NCBI RefSeq assembly: GCF_000017265.1
Contig: NC_011144.1
Span: 1,900,001 to 1,964,000, forward strand
Direction: 5' to 3'
Source of the DNA: Phenylobacterium zucineum HLK1
GTDB lineage: Bacteria > Pseudomonadota > Alphaproteobacteria > Caulobacterales > Caulobacteraceae
Length of the DNA stretch: 64,000 nt
Below, in pieces: positions 16,229-24,252 of this stretch. Position numbers and translations under genes: made by a program. The notes beneath the pieces were generated by a model. The model had not been told where the DNA came from. It saw nothing but the letters and a program-made list of their open reading frames with translations, and did no database searches. Every line of letters begins with the position of its first letter. Position 1 is the first letter of the stretch.

Positions 16229-17581
16229 ATGAAGTCTCTTGTCACGGGCCCTGCGGCGCGGAGCGCGGCGATCGCCTGCGCCCTGCTCGCGGCAGGCTCG
16301 CCGCTGCCCGTCCTCGCCCAGGCGCCGACCCAGAGCCAGCCCGCCCCCGCGGCGCCGGCCCAGCCTGAGCCCGAGGCGGCGGCCCAACCGGCCGGCATCT
16401 CGGAATCGGTCGCCGCCGTCGTCAACGACGAGATCATCTCGACCTATGACCTCGCCCAGCGGATGCGGCTGCTGATCGCCACCTCCGGCGTCCAGCCCAC
16501 CGAACAGACCCTGCCCCAGTTCCAGCGCGAGGCCCTGGTCTCGCTGGTCGACGAGCGCCTGCAGTTCCAGGAGCTCCGCCGCGTCGAGCGCGAGCAGAAG
16601 ATCGACATCGTCGCCACCGACGAGGAGGTGGACGAGGAGATCGCCGACATGGCGCGGCAGAACAACATGACGCGGGAGCAGTTCCTGAGCTTCCTCGGCG
16701 CGCGGGGCATCGGGGTCGACACCCTGCGCCAGCAGATCCGCGCGCAGGTCAGCTGGGCCCGCTGGATCCGCGGCCGCTACGGCTCGCGCCTGCGCATCGG
16801 CGACGACCAGATCGCGGCCACCCAGGCGCGGCTCGAGGCGGCCGCCGCCAAGCCGCAGTACCAGATCTCTGAAGTGCTGATCGACGCCAGCCGCGTCGGC
16901 GGCATGCAGCAGGCCATGCAGGGCGCCCAGCAGCTCGTGGCCCAGATGCAGCAGGGCGCGCCCTTCCCGGCCGTCGCCCGCCAGTTCTCGGCCCTGCCCA
17001 CCGCCGCCGCGGGCGGCGACGCGGGCTGGATCAGCCAGGGCGAGATGCCGACCGAGGTCGAGCAGGTGCTGGAGCAGATGCGCCCCGGCCAGCTCTCCCA
17101 GCCCATCCCGGTCCGGGACGGCGTCTACATCGTCTATCTGCGCGACAAGCGCGCGGGCGGCGGGGCGACCCTCGTCAACCTCAAGCAGGCGGCCGTGCCG
17201 CTCGCCCAGGGCGCCGACGAGGCCGAGGCCCGCGCCAAGCTCGAGGCCCTGCGGCCGAAGATCACCAGCTGCGAGACCCTGGAACAGGCCGCCGCGGGCG
17301 TCGAAGGCGTCGTGGCCGGCGACCTTGGCGAGGCCGAGGTCGCCGATCTCGCGCCCGCCTTCCGCCAGGCCGCCGAGACCCTCCAGATCGGCCAGGTGTC
17401 GGAGCCCATCCGGACCAACGCCGGGCTGCATCTCGTGGCCGTCTGCGGCCGCCGCGCCGCCGGCGAGGCGCAGGTGGACCGCGAGCAGATCGAAAACCGC
17501 CTCTACGGCCAGCAGCTCTCGATGATCGCCCGGCGGTACATGCGCGACCTGCGCAACTCGGCCACCATCGAGACGCGGTGA
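16229..17581 (+). CDS. surA: SurA-type periplasmic chaperone and peptidyl-prolyl isomerase
   Basis: The 450-residue precursor has a signal peptide ending VLAQA, then a Pro/Ala/Gln-rich linker. The SurA N-domain (SVAAVVNDEIISTYDL) is followed by a parvulin domain (YQISEVLI, PFPAVARQFSALPTAAAGGDAGWI) and a second degenerate one near the C-terminus. SurA escorts outer-membrane proteins, including LptD, to the Bam machinery, which suits its place directly after lptD. ATG 16229 gives a proper signal peptide; an earlier ATG at 16175 lies inside lptD. The stop overlaps pdxA (GTGA). Confidence 0.9.
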   Translation: MKSLVTGPAARSAAIACALLAAGSPLPVLAQAPTQSQPAPAAPAQPEPEAAAQPAGISESVAAVVNDEIISTYDLAQRMRLLIATSGVQPTEQTLPQFQREALVSLVDERLQFQELRRVEREQKIDIVATDEEVDEEIADMARQNNMTREQFLSFLGARGIGVDTLRQQIRAQVSWARWIRGRYGSRLRIGDDQIAATQARLEAAAAKPQYQISEVLIDASRVGGMQQAMQGAQQLVAQMQQGAPFPAVARQFSALPTAAAGGDAGWISQGEMPTEVEQVLEQMRPGQLSQPIPVRDGVYIVYLRDKRAGGGATLVNLKQAAVPLAQGADEAEARAKLEALRPKITSCETLEQAAAGVEGVVAGDLGEAEVADLAPAFRQAAETLQIGQVSEPIRTNAGLHLVAVCGRRAAGEAQVDREQIENRLYGQQLSMIARRYMRDLRNSATIETR

Positions 17582-18585
17582 GGCCGGCACCGCTCGCCCT
17601 CACCCTCGGGGATCCCGCGGGCATCGGCCCCGAGATCGTCGTCAAGGCGTGGCGGGCGTTGCGGGCCGAGGGGCAGGCTTTCGTCGTCGTCGGCGACGCC
17701 CAGGCGCTCGCCTCGGCGCCCGCCGGGGGCGCAGGCCTCGTTCGGACGATCCAGTCGCCAGACGAGGCCGCACGCGTCTTCCCCGAGGCGCTGCCGGTGC
17801 TGGACCTGCCGCTGAAGGCGCCCGTGGTCGCCGGACAGGCCTCGCCCGCCGCCGCGCCGGCCGTCATCCGCTGGATCGAGACCGCCGTCGGGCTCGCGCT
17901 CTCGAAGACCGTTTCGGGCGTGGTCACCGCGCCGATCGCCAAGGCCCCGCTCTATGAGGCCGGCTTCCGCTTCCCCGGCCACACCGAGTTCCTCGGTGAG
18001 CTCACCGCCTCCGCGCCGCTCGACGGCGCCCGCGGCCCGGTGATGATGCTGACCGCCGCCGACCTGCGCGTCGCTCTCGTCACGGTCCACGAGCCGCTGG
18101 CCAGGGTCCCGGCCTCGCTTTCGGTGGAGAGGATCGTCCATACCGGCCTCGTCACCGCCCAGTCGCTGGCGCGCGACTTCGGGATCGCCGCCCCCCGCCT
18201 GGCCGTCGCCGGCCTCAATCCGCACGCCGGGGAAGACGGCGGCATCGGCCGCGAGGAGATCGAGATCATCGGTCCGGCCGTCCGGGCCCTCCACGACGCC
18301 GGCGTCGACGTCCGCGGACCCTACCCCTCAGACAGCCTGTTCCCCGCCGAGATGCGCCAGCGGTACGACGCGGCGCTCTGCATGTACCACGACCAGGCCC
18401 TGATCCCGGTGAAGATGCTCGACTTCTGGGGCGGGGTGAACGTCACGCTCGGCCTGCCGATCGTTCGCACCTCGCCCGACCACGGCACGGCGTTCGACAT
18501 CGCCGGCCGGGGGATCGCGCGGCCGGACAGCCTGATCGCCGCGGTCCGGCTCGCCGCCGACATCGCTCGTCGCCGCCCGGCATGA
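17578..18585 (+). CDS. pdxA: 4-hydroxythreonine-4-phosphate dehydrogenase
   Basis: This 335-residue enzyme of the DXP-dependent vitamin B6 pathway oxidises 4-phosphohydroxy-L-threonine, a step before PdxJ. The N-terminal LTLGDPAGIGPEIVVKAW and the metal ligands in GHTEFL, LNPHAGEDG and YHDQALIPVK are all present. The GTG start (17578) overlaps the surA stop, and the stop overlaps rsmA as ATGA. The surA-pdxA-rsmA order is widely conserved in proteobacteria. Confidence 0.96.
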   Translation: MRPAPLALTLGDPAGIGPEIVVKAWRALRAEGQAFVVVGDAQALASAPAGGAGLVRTIQSPDEAARVFPEALPVLDLPLKAPVVAGQASPAAAPAVIRWIETAVGLALSKTVSGVVTAPIAKAPLYEAGFRFPGHTEFLGELTASAPLDGARGPVMMLTAADLRVALVTVHEPLARVPASLSVERIVHTGLVTAQSLARDFGIAAPRLAVAGLNPHAGEDGGIGREEIEIIGPAVRALHDAGVDVRGPYPSDSLFPAEMRQRYDAALCMYHDQALIPVKMLDFWGGVNVTLGLPIVRTSPDHGTAFDIAGRGIARPDSLIAAVRLAADIARRRPA

Positions 18586-19439
18586 GCCTGGAGACCCTGC
18601 CCACCCTGCGCGAGGCGCTGGAGGCGCACGGCCTGTGGGCCAAGAAGGCGTTCGGCCAGCACTTCCTCCTCGATCTCAACATCACCCGCAAGATCGCGCG
18701 CCTGGCGCAGGTGGGCGACGGCGACGTGGTGATCGAGGTGGGCCCGGGCCCCGGCGGCCTGACCCGCGCTCTGCTGGAGACCGGCGCCCGGGTCATCGCC
18801 GTCGAGAAGGACGAACGCTTCCGGCCGCTGCTGCAGGAGGTGGCCGACGCCGCCCCGCATCTCACCCTGGTCTTCGGGGATGCGTTGACGGCCGACGAGG
18901 CGGCGCTGTCGGCCGGCCGGCCCGCGCACCTCGTCTCGAACCTGCCCTACAACGTCGGCACGCCGCTGCTCATCAAGTGGCTGACCGGCCCCTGGACGCC
19001 GGCGTCGCTGACCCTGATGTTCCAGAAGGAGGTCGCCGACCGGATCACGGCGGCGCCGGGCGAAGACGCCTACGGCCGGCTGGCGGTGATCGCCCAGGCC
19101 ACCGCGGACGCCCGGCCGGTGATGGACGTCCCGGCCCGCGCCTTCACCCCGCCGCCGAAGGTGGAATCGGCCGTGGTCCGCCTCGAGCCGCGGGCCGCCC
19201 GCCCCTCGCCCGAGCGCCTGGACGCCCTGCAGAAGGTCACCGCCGCCGCCTTCGGTCAGCGCCGCAAGATGCTCCGCTCCAGCCTCAAGGCCCTGGGGGG
19301 CGAGCCGCTCATCACGGCCGCGGGCCTGGACCCGGCCGCCCGCGCCGAGGTCGTGCCGGTGGCGGGTTTCCTGGCGCTCGCCGACGCCTGGCTGGCGCGG
19401 CGCGAAGCCCCGGCGACGGCCGCTCCTCGTGGACGCTGA
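18582..19439 (+). CDS. rsmA: 16S rRNA dimethyladenosine transferase RsmA (KsgA)
   Basis: This 285-residue SAM-dependent methyltransferase dimethylates two adjacent adenosines near the 3' end of 16S rRNA and acts as a late check on 30S assembly. The N-terminal KKAFGQHFLLD, SAM motif VIEVGPGPGGLTRALL and catalytic NLPYNV are intact. Its ATG overlaps the pdxA stop. It ends the lptF-to-rsmA cluster; the next gene has its own likely promoter. Confidence 0.96.
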   Translation: MSLETLPTLREALEAHGLWAKKAFGQHFLLDLNITRKIARLAQVGDGDVVIEVGPGPGGLTRALLETGARVIAVEKDERFRPLLQEVADAAPHLTLVFGDALTADEAALSAGRPAHLVSNLPYNVGTPLLIKWLTGPWTPASLTLMFQKEVADRITAAPGEDAYGRLAVIAQATADARPVMDVPARAFTPPPKVESAVVRLEPRAARPSPERLDALQKVTAAAFGQRRKMLRSSLKALGGEPLITAAGLDPAARAEVVPVAGFLALADAWLARREAPATAAPRGR

Positions 19440-19474
19440 AGCCTGTTCGATGAACCACTGTGACGGTCCGCGCG

Positions 19475-19502
19475 TTGACTTGCAGCCGTCGCACCGTATG
19501 TT
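19475..19502 (+). promoter_or_regulatory. Likely promoter of the RhlE-type helicase gene
   Basis: TTGACT (19475-19480) and TATGTT (19497-19502) are separated by 16 bases, a good match to a housekeeping promoter. They lie 81 bases before the helicase ATG in a 144-base gap. The leader downstream has no obvious hairpin. Confidence 0.55.
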
Positions 19503-19583
19503 CCGCGCGCGCGGCGATGTCCGCCTGCGCCGCAGCGTTGCGCCTGGCTGCTTCCTCGGCCGGCGCCGCACCACCGGTAACTG

Positions 19584-21125
19584 ATGACCGAATTTTCCGA
19601 TCTTGGGCTATCGCCCGCGACCCTGAAGGCCGTCGCCGAGACGGGCTACACCACCGCTACGCCGATCCAAGCCGAAGCCATTCCCATGGCGCTGCAGGGC
19701 CGCGACGTCCTGGGCATCGCCCAGACCGGCACCGGCAAGACGGCGGCTTTCACCCTGCCGATGATCGACCGGCTGGCCGCCGGCCGCGCCAAGGCGCGCA
19801 TGCCGCGGGCCCTCGTCATCGCCCCCACCCGCGAGCTCGCGGACCAGGTCTCGGCCTCGTTCGAGAAGTACGCCATGGGTCAGAAGCTGACCTGGGCGCT
19901 GCTGATCGGCGGCGTCTCGTTCAAGGACCAGGAACAGAAGCTGGACCGCGGCGTCGACGTGCTGATCGCCACGCCCGGCCGCCTCCTCGACCACTTCGAG
20001 CGGGGCAAGCTGCTGATGACCGGCGTGCAGATCATGGTGGTCGACGAAGCCGACCGCATGCTCGACATGGGCTTCATCCCGGACCTCGAGCGCATCTTCA
20101 AGCTGACCCCCGCCAAGAAGCAGACGCTGTTCTTCTCGGCCACCATGCCGCCCGAGATCACGCGCCTCACCAAGCAGTTCCTGAACGATCCGGTGCGGAT
20201 CGAGGCCTCGCGCCCGGCCACCACGGCCGAGACCATCACCCAGTACCTCGTCCGCATCCCCAGCGCCGATCCGAAGGCCAAGCGGACCGCGCTGCGCGAG
20301 CTGATCGGTCGCGCCGAGATCAACAACGGCATCGTCTTCTGCAACCGCAAGACGGAAGTCGACATCGTCGCCAAGTCGCTGAAGAAGCACGGCTTCGACG
20401 CCGCGGCGATCCACGGCGACCTCGACCAGGCCACCCGCATGCGGACGCTTGAGAGCTTCCGCAACGGCGAGCTGAAGCTGCTCTGCGCCTCGGACGTGGC
20501 CGCCCGGGGGCTCGACATTCCCGCCGTCAGCCACGTCTTCAACTTCGACGTGCCGCACCACGCCGACGACTACGTCCACCGGATCGGCCGCACCGGCCGC
20601 GCGGGCCGGACGGGCGAGGCGTTCATGATCGTCACGCCGGCCGACTCCAAGAACCTGGACAAGGTCCTGAAGCTGATCGGCAAGACTCCCGAAGAGGTCA
20701 GCCTCGACCTCGACTGGGCGAACATCAAGGACGAGCCCCGCCCTGGGCGGGGACGCGAACGCGGCGGCCGCGAGCGCAAGCGCAAGCCGCGCGAGGCCCG
20801 CGAACCGCGGCCGAGGCGCGAGAAGGCCGAGGCGGCGCCCGCGCCGGCTGCAGAGCCGGCGGCCCAGCCCCAGCCCGCACCCCGGCCCGCACGCGAGCGC
20901 CCCGCCGAGGAGTCCCGCCCCGCCCGGGCCGAACGTCCCGCGCGCGAACGGCCTGAACGTGAACGGTCGGAACGTGAACGGCCCCAACGCGAGCGCCCCG
21001 AGCGCGAGCGTGCGGAGGCCCAGGACCGCCGCCGCGGCCGCGACGACGGCGACCGGGTCGTGGGCTTCGGCTCCGACGTGCCGGCGTTCCTGCAGCGTCC
21101 GCCGCCGCGCTCGACCAAGGATTGA
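19584..21125 (+). CDS. DEAD-box RNA helicase (RhlE-like)
   Basis: This 513-residue ATP-dependent RNA helicase carries the whole motif set: GYTTATPIQ (Q), AQTGTGKT (I), PTRELADQ (Ia), DEAD (II), SATMP (III) and HRIGRTGRAGR (VI). After about residue 385 comes a disordered tail of roughly 125 residues rich in Arg, Glu, Pro and Ala, with ERPERER-type repeats. It ends in a short conserved-looking tip, DVPAFLQRPPP. Such tails bind RNA or partners in RNA decay and cold adaptation. RhlE, CsdA and RhlB cannot be separated by eye; the overall form is closest to RhlE. Confidence 0.92.
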   Translation: MTEFSDLGLSPATLKAVAETGYTTATPIQAEAIPMALQGRDVLGIAQTGTGKTAAFTLPMIDRLAAGRAKARMPRALVIAPTRELADQVSASFEKYAMGQKLTWALLIGGVSFKDQEQKLDRGVDVLIATPGRLLDHFERGKLLMTGVQIMVVDEADRMLDMGFIPDLERIFKLTPAKKQTLFFSATMPPEITRLTKQFLNDPVRIEASRPATTAETITQYLVRIPSADPKAKRTALRELIGRAEINNGIVFCNRKTEVDIVAKSLKKHGFDAAAIHGDLDQATRMRTLESFRNGELKLLCASDVAARGLDIPAVSHVFNFDVPHHADDYVHRIGRTGRAGRTGEAFMIVTPADSKNLDKVLKLIGKTPEEVSLDLDWANIKDEPRPGRGRERGGRERKRKPREAREPRPRREKAEAAPAPAAEPAAQPQPAPRPARERPAEESRPARAERPARERPERERSERERPQRERPERERAEAQDRRRGRDDGDRVVGFGSDVPAFLQRPPPRSTKD

Positions 21126-21192
21126 GATCTTCCGATCCGGCCGCGCCCGTCTTAACCGGGCGTTTGCCCGTCCTGGCCTAGGCTTCCCGCCG

Positions 21193-21221
21193 GCCGATGA
21201 TGCGTCTCCAGGCTCATCGGC
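21193..21221 (+). promoter_or_regulatory. Hairpin in the leader of the GGDEF gene
   Basis: GCCGATGA (21193-21200) and TCATCGGC (21214-21221) form an 8-bp stem with a 13-base loop, ending 19 bases before the ATG at 21241. The ribosome site (gaaggcgg) lies just downstream of the stem. It may tune translation. The gap 21126-21240 also holds a weak 5-bp stem near 21157-21170. Confidence 0.35.
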
Positions 21222-21240
21222 GGGGAACTGAAGGCGGACC

Positions 21241-22290
21241 ATGTCTTCCGACGTCGAAACATCGCTCCGGGGCCCGAAGGCCTACGCGCTGGCCCGCAAG
21301 GCGATCGAGGCCATGGAAGCGCACCAGGTCTGGCCGACCGCGCTCAACTTCGAGCTCTGGGTGCACTACGTCGCGGCCAAGGATTCCGCCCTGGCCACCG
21401 AGATCGACCATCTGATCGAGGCCGGCGAACCGTTCACCGATGCGGTGGGCGAGCAGCTGGCCGCCCAGTTCCTGCCCAAGGCCAAGCTGAACGGCGAGAT
21501 CCTCGAGGCGGGTCAGACCCTGTCGAAGGAACTGGACAGCGTCTCGCGCGCCATCGAATCCGCCCGCGAGACCTCCGAGGCCTACGGCCAGCAGCTGGCC
21601 AGCGCCAGCGAGTCGCTCGACGGCGAGGACGCCCAGGCGATCAAGTCGATGGTCGAGACCCTGACTGTCGCCACGCGCAAGGTGCGGGAGGAGAACCATG
21701 CGCTGGAAAGCCAGCTGCAGGACACGACCGCCGAACTCGGCCGCCTGCGCGAGCACCTGGAGCAGGTGCGCCGCGACGCGATGACCGACGCCCTTTCGGG
21801 GCTGGCCAACCGCAAGGCCTTCGACGAGGCGCTGGAGCGGGCCTGCGACCAGGGCGAACAGGGCGGCCCGGTGACCCTGGCGGTCATCGACATCGACCAT
21901 TTCAAGAGCTTCAACGACACCTGGGGCCACCAGACGGGCGACCAGGTGATCCGCTACGTAGCCAGCGTGATCCAGCGCTGCAGCCCCGCCCCGCGGGTTT
22001 CGGCGCGCTACGGCGGCGAGGAGTTCGCCATCATCTTCCCCGGCGAGAGCGCCCGGGACTCGCTGGCGGTCCTGGAGGCTGTGCGCGAGGAGGTCTCGTC
22101 CCGCATCCTCAAGCGCCGCTCGACCAACGAGGACCTCGGGGCGATCACGATCTCGGCCGGCATCGCCGAGCGCAAGCCGGGGGAAAGCCCCGCCAGCCTC
22201 GTCGAGCGCGCCGACAGCGCCCTCTACGCCTCCAAGCGCGGCGGCCGCAACCGCACCTCCTGCGCCGATCCGATCGCCGCGGCGGCCTGA
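21241..22290 (+). CDS. Soluble GGDEF diguanylate cyclase with N-terminal helical domain
   Basis: This 349-residue protein has no signal peptide or membrane segment. Residues 1-115 are helical and residues 115-185 look like a coiled coil. The GGDEF domain starts at DAMTDALSGLANRKAF, and the active-site loop is GGEEF (258-262), which predicts c-di-GMP synthesis from two GTP. Five residues upstream, where an RxxD inhibitory site would sit, I see PAPR, so product inhibition through that site is unlikely. The layout resembles soluble cyclases such as Caulobacter DgcB, but identity is not established. Confidence 0.87.
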   Translation: MSSDVETSLRGPKAYALARKAIEAMEAHQVWPTALNFELWVHYVAAKDSALATEIDHLIEAGEPFTDAVGEQLAAQFLPKAKLNGEILEAGQTLSKELDSVSRAIESARETSEAYGQQLASASESLDGEDAQAIKSMVETLTVATRKVREENHALESQLQDTTAELGRLREHLEQVRRDAMTDALSGLANRKAFDEALERACDQGEQGGPVTLAVIDIDHFKSFNDTWGHQTGDQVIRYVASVIQRCSPAPRVSARYGGEEFAIIFPGESARDSLAVLEAVREEVSSRILKRRSTNEDLGAITISAGIAERKPGESPASLVERADSALYASKRGGRNRTSCADPIAAAA

Positions 22291-22362
22291 CGCCGCGCGT
22301 TTTCCCTTGGCTGACGCCGGGGTATCCTCCGTTCAATCGGCCCGAACGCGAGGGAGGAAGCG

Positions 22363-23163
22363 ATGGACGGCGCTCAAGCGGCCAGCAAGGTGAAGACCGA
22401 GGTCCAGGACGGCGTGGGGGTGATCACCCTCTCCGACCCTTCGACGCTGAACGCCGCCGGCATGGAGCTGATGGGCGACCTGGTCGGCGCCTTCCAGGCG
22501 ATGGTCGACGACGACGCCGTCCGCGCCATCGTGATCACGGGCGAAGGCCGCGGCTTCTGCTCGGGTGCGAACCTGTCGGGCGGCCCAAACCGCGTGTCGG
22601 ATTCCGGCAAGGGCCCGAACCAGGCGCTGCTGAAAGTCTACAATCCCTTCGTCACCCAGCTCCGCCGGTCGCCCAAGCCGGTCGTGGCGGCGGTGAACGG
22701 CGTGGCCGCCGGCGTCGGCGTCTCTCTGGCGCTGGCCTGCGATCTCGCGGTGGCGGGAGAGAGCGCCTACTTCCTGCTGGCGTTCCGGCGGATCGGCCTG
22801 GTTCCCGACGGCGGCGCCACCTGGCTGCTGCCGCGCCTCGTGGGCAAGGCCCGCGCCATGGAGCTGATGCTGCTGGGCGAGAAGCTGCCGGCCAAGACCG
22901 CCGCCGAATGGGGCCTGATCAACAAGTGCGTTCCGGACGCCGAGGTGATGGCGGCGGCGATGGAGTACGCCAAGGCGCTGGCGACCGGGCCGGCCTCGCT
23001 GGGCATGACCCGCAACCTCGTCTGGGATGCGCTGGACGCCCCCTGGCACCTGCAGCTCGAGGCCGAGGCCTATGCGCAGGGCGACGCCGGCCGCACCGAG
23101 GACGCGCGCGAGGGCGTCATGGCGTTCATCCAGAAGCGGCCCACGGCGTTCAAGGGGCGCTGA
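22363..23163 (+). CDS. Enoyl-CoA hydratase/isomerase family protein (PaaG-like)
   Basis: This 266-residue crotonase-fold enzyme has the two oxyanion-hole segments GRGFCSGANLSG and NGVAAGVGVSLALACD. The catalytic region reads RRIGLVPDGGATWLLPRL, with Asp in PDGG as in PaaG-type isomerases rather than the Glu of classical hydratases. It therefore probably isomerises or hydrates an enoyl-CoA in fatty-acid or aromatic catabolism; the substrate is unknown. A strong ribosome site (gagggaggaag) precedes ATG 22363. It appears monocistronic and is convergent with the 2TM gene. Confidence 0.85.
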   Translation: MDGAQAASKVKTEVQDGVGVITLSDPSTLNAAGMELMGDLVGAFQAMVDDDAVRAIVITGEGRGFCSGANLSGGPNRVSDSGKGPNQALLKVYNPFVTQLRRSPKPVVAAVNGVAAGVGVSLALACDLAVAGESAYFLLAFRRIGLVPDGGATWLLPRLVGKARAMELMLLGEKLPAKTAAEWGLINKCVPDAEVMAAAMEYAKALATGPASLGMTRNLVWDALDAPWHLQLEAEAYAQGDAGRTEDAREGVMAFIQKRPTAFKGR

Positions 23164-23164
23164 G

Positions 23165-23437
23165 CTAGCGCTTCTGGCGCAGCTTCTCCAGCTCGGCCTC
23201 GATCATCCGGTCGCGCACGCCCTCGCCGTCGAAATAGACGACGGCCCCGTGCGCGACGAGGCCCAGGCCCCAGCCGAACATCGGCCACTGGACCCACCAG
23301 TCGCCGGGCGATGTGAGGATGTTGATGAGCGCCAGGCCCGCGTTGACGATGGCGTAGGCCATCAGGTGCGTGCGGAAGCCCAGCTTCATGTCCGCCCGGC
23401 GCACGGCCAGGCGGCGGAGTTCGGCGTCGTCGGTCAT
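23165..23437 (-). CDS. 2TM domain small membrane protein
   Basis: This 90-residue protein has an Arg-rich N-terminus, two hydrophobic helices (FRTHLMAYAIVNAGLALINIL, shortened, and MFGWGLGLVAHGAVVYF) and a charged C-terminal helix. The pattern HLMAYAIVNAGL...W..WP..GWGLGL..H matches the 2TM domain family, which also occurs fused to sensor kinases. Its role is unknown. It lies 48 bases downstream of sufA on the same strand, so readthrough from the suf operon is possible. The start ATG at 23437 is clear. Confidence 0.75.
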   Translation of the reverse strand: MTDDAELRRLAVRRADMKLGFRTHLMAYAIVNAGLALINILTSPGDWWVQWPMFGWGLGLVAHGAVVYFDGEGVRDRMIEAELEKLRQKR

Positions 23438-23485
23438 GATCGCTTCCCCGTCGTCGTGACGGGAGCATAACGCCGATACGGAACG

Positions 23486-23881
23486 CTAATCCAGCTTGGC
23501 CGGCTGGATGGTCACGCTCTCGCCGCAGCCGCAGGCGTCGGTCTCGTTGGGATTGTGGAACACGAACTTGGCCGAGAGCTTGCTGACTTCGTAGTCGATC
23601 TCGGAACCGATCAGGAACAGGACGGCCTTGGGCTCGACCAGGATGGTCACGCCCTTGTCCTCGACCACCTCGTCCATCGGATCGGCTGTCTCTGCGTATT
23701 CGAGGACGTATTCCTGGCCGGCGCAGCCGCCGTTCTTCACGCCCACGCGCAGGCCGGCGTAGGGCTTATCCGCCTTACCCATGATTTCGCGCACGCGCTC
23801 GGCCGCCCGCTCGGTGAGCGTGACCACCTTGGGACGCGGACGCCGCTGGCGCGGCTGGGGGGTGACTTCGAGGTTCGCCAT
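23486..23881 (-). CDS. sufA: A-type Fe-S cluster carrier (SufA/IscA family)
   Basis: This 131-residue HesB/IscA-family protein carries the three conserved Cys: GGCAGQEY near residue 53 and CGCGES near residues 117-119. It accepts a cluster from the SufBCD scaffold and delivers it to apo-proteins. The basic N-terminal extension (about 20 residues, RQRRPRPK) is longer than in enterobacterial SufA. The ATG overlaps the sufT stop by one base (TGATG). It is the last suf gene of the operon. Confidence 0.92.
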   Translation of the reverse strand: MANLEVTPQPRQRRPRPKVVTLTERAAERVREIMGKADKPYAGLRVGVKNGGCAGQEYVLEYAETADPMDEVVEDKGVTILVEPKAVLFLIGSEIDYEVSKLSAKFVFHNPNETDACGCGESVTIQPAKLD

Positions 23882-24243
23882 CAGAACATGTTCAGCTGCA
23901 GCTTGGCCTCGTCCGACATGCGCGAGGGGTCCCACGGCGGATCGAACACCAGCTCGACCTTGCACGACTTGATGTCGTCGATCTCCATGACCGCGTCCTC
24001 GACCCACCCCGGCATCTCGCCCGCCACGGGGCAGCCCGGCGCCGTCAGGGTCATGTCGATGGCCACGTCCTTGTCGTCCGAGACGTCGACCTTGTAGATG
24101 AGCCCCAGCTCGTAGATGTCGACCGGGATCTCAGGGTCATAGACCGTCTTCAGCTTCTCGATCAGCTGGTCCGTCAGCCGGTCGAGCTCCGCCTGGGAGA
24201 GCGGCGTCGTGGCCGTGGTTTCGATGGAAGCGCCGTCATCCAT
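23881..24243 (-). CDS. sufT: SufT-like DUF59/MIP18 family Fe-S assembly protein
   Basis: This 120-residue MIP18-like protein has the signature VYDPEIPVDIYELGLIY and TLTAPGCPVAGEMP with the conserved Cys, followed by FDPPWDPSRMSDEAK. SufT proteins help mature Fe-S enzymes under high demand. They commonly occur in suf operons of alphaproteobacteria and Gram-positives. It lies 9 bases past sufS and overlaps sufA by one base. Confidence 0.92.
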   Translation of the reverse strand: MDDGASIETTATTPLSQAELDRLTDQLIEKLKTVYDPEIPVDIYELGLIYKVDVSDDKDVAIDMTLTAPGCPVAGEMPGWVEDAVMEIDDIKSCKVELVFDPPWDPSRMSDEAKLQLNMF

Positions 24244-24252
24244 GTCCGTACT

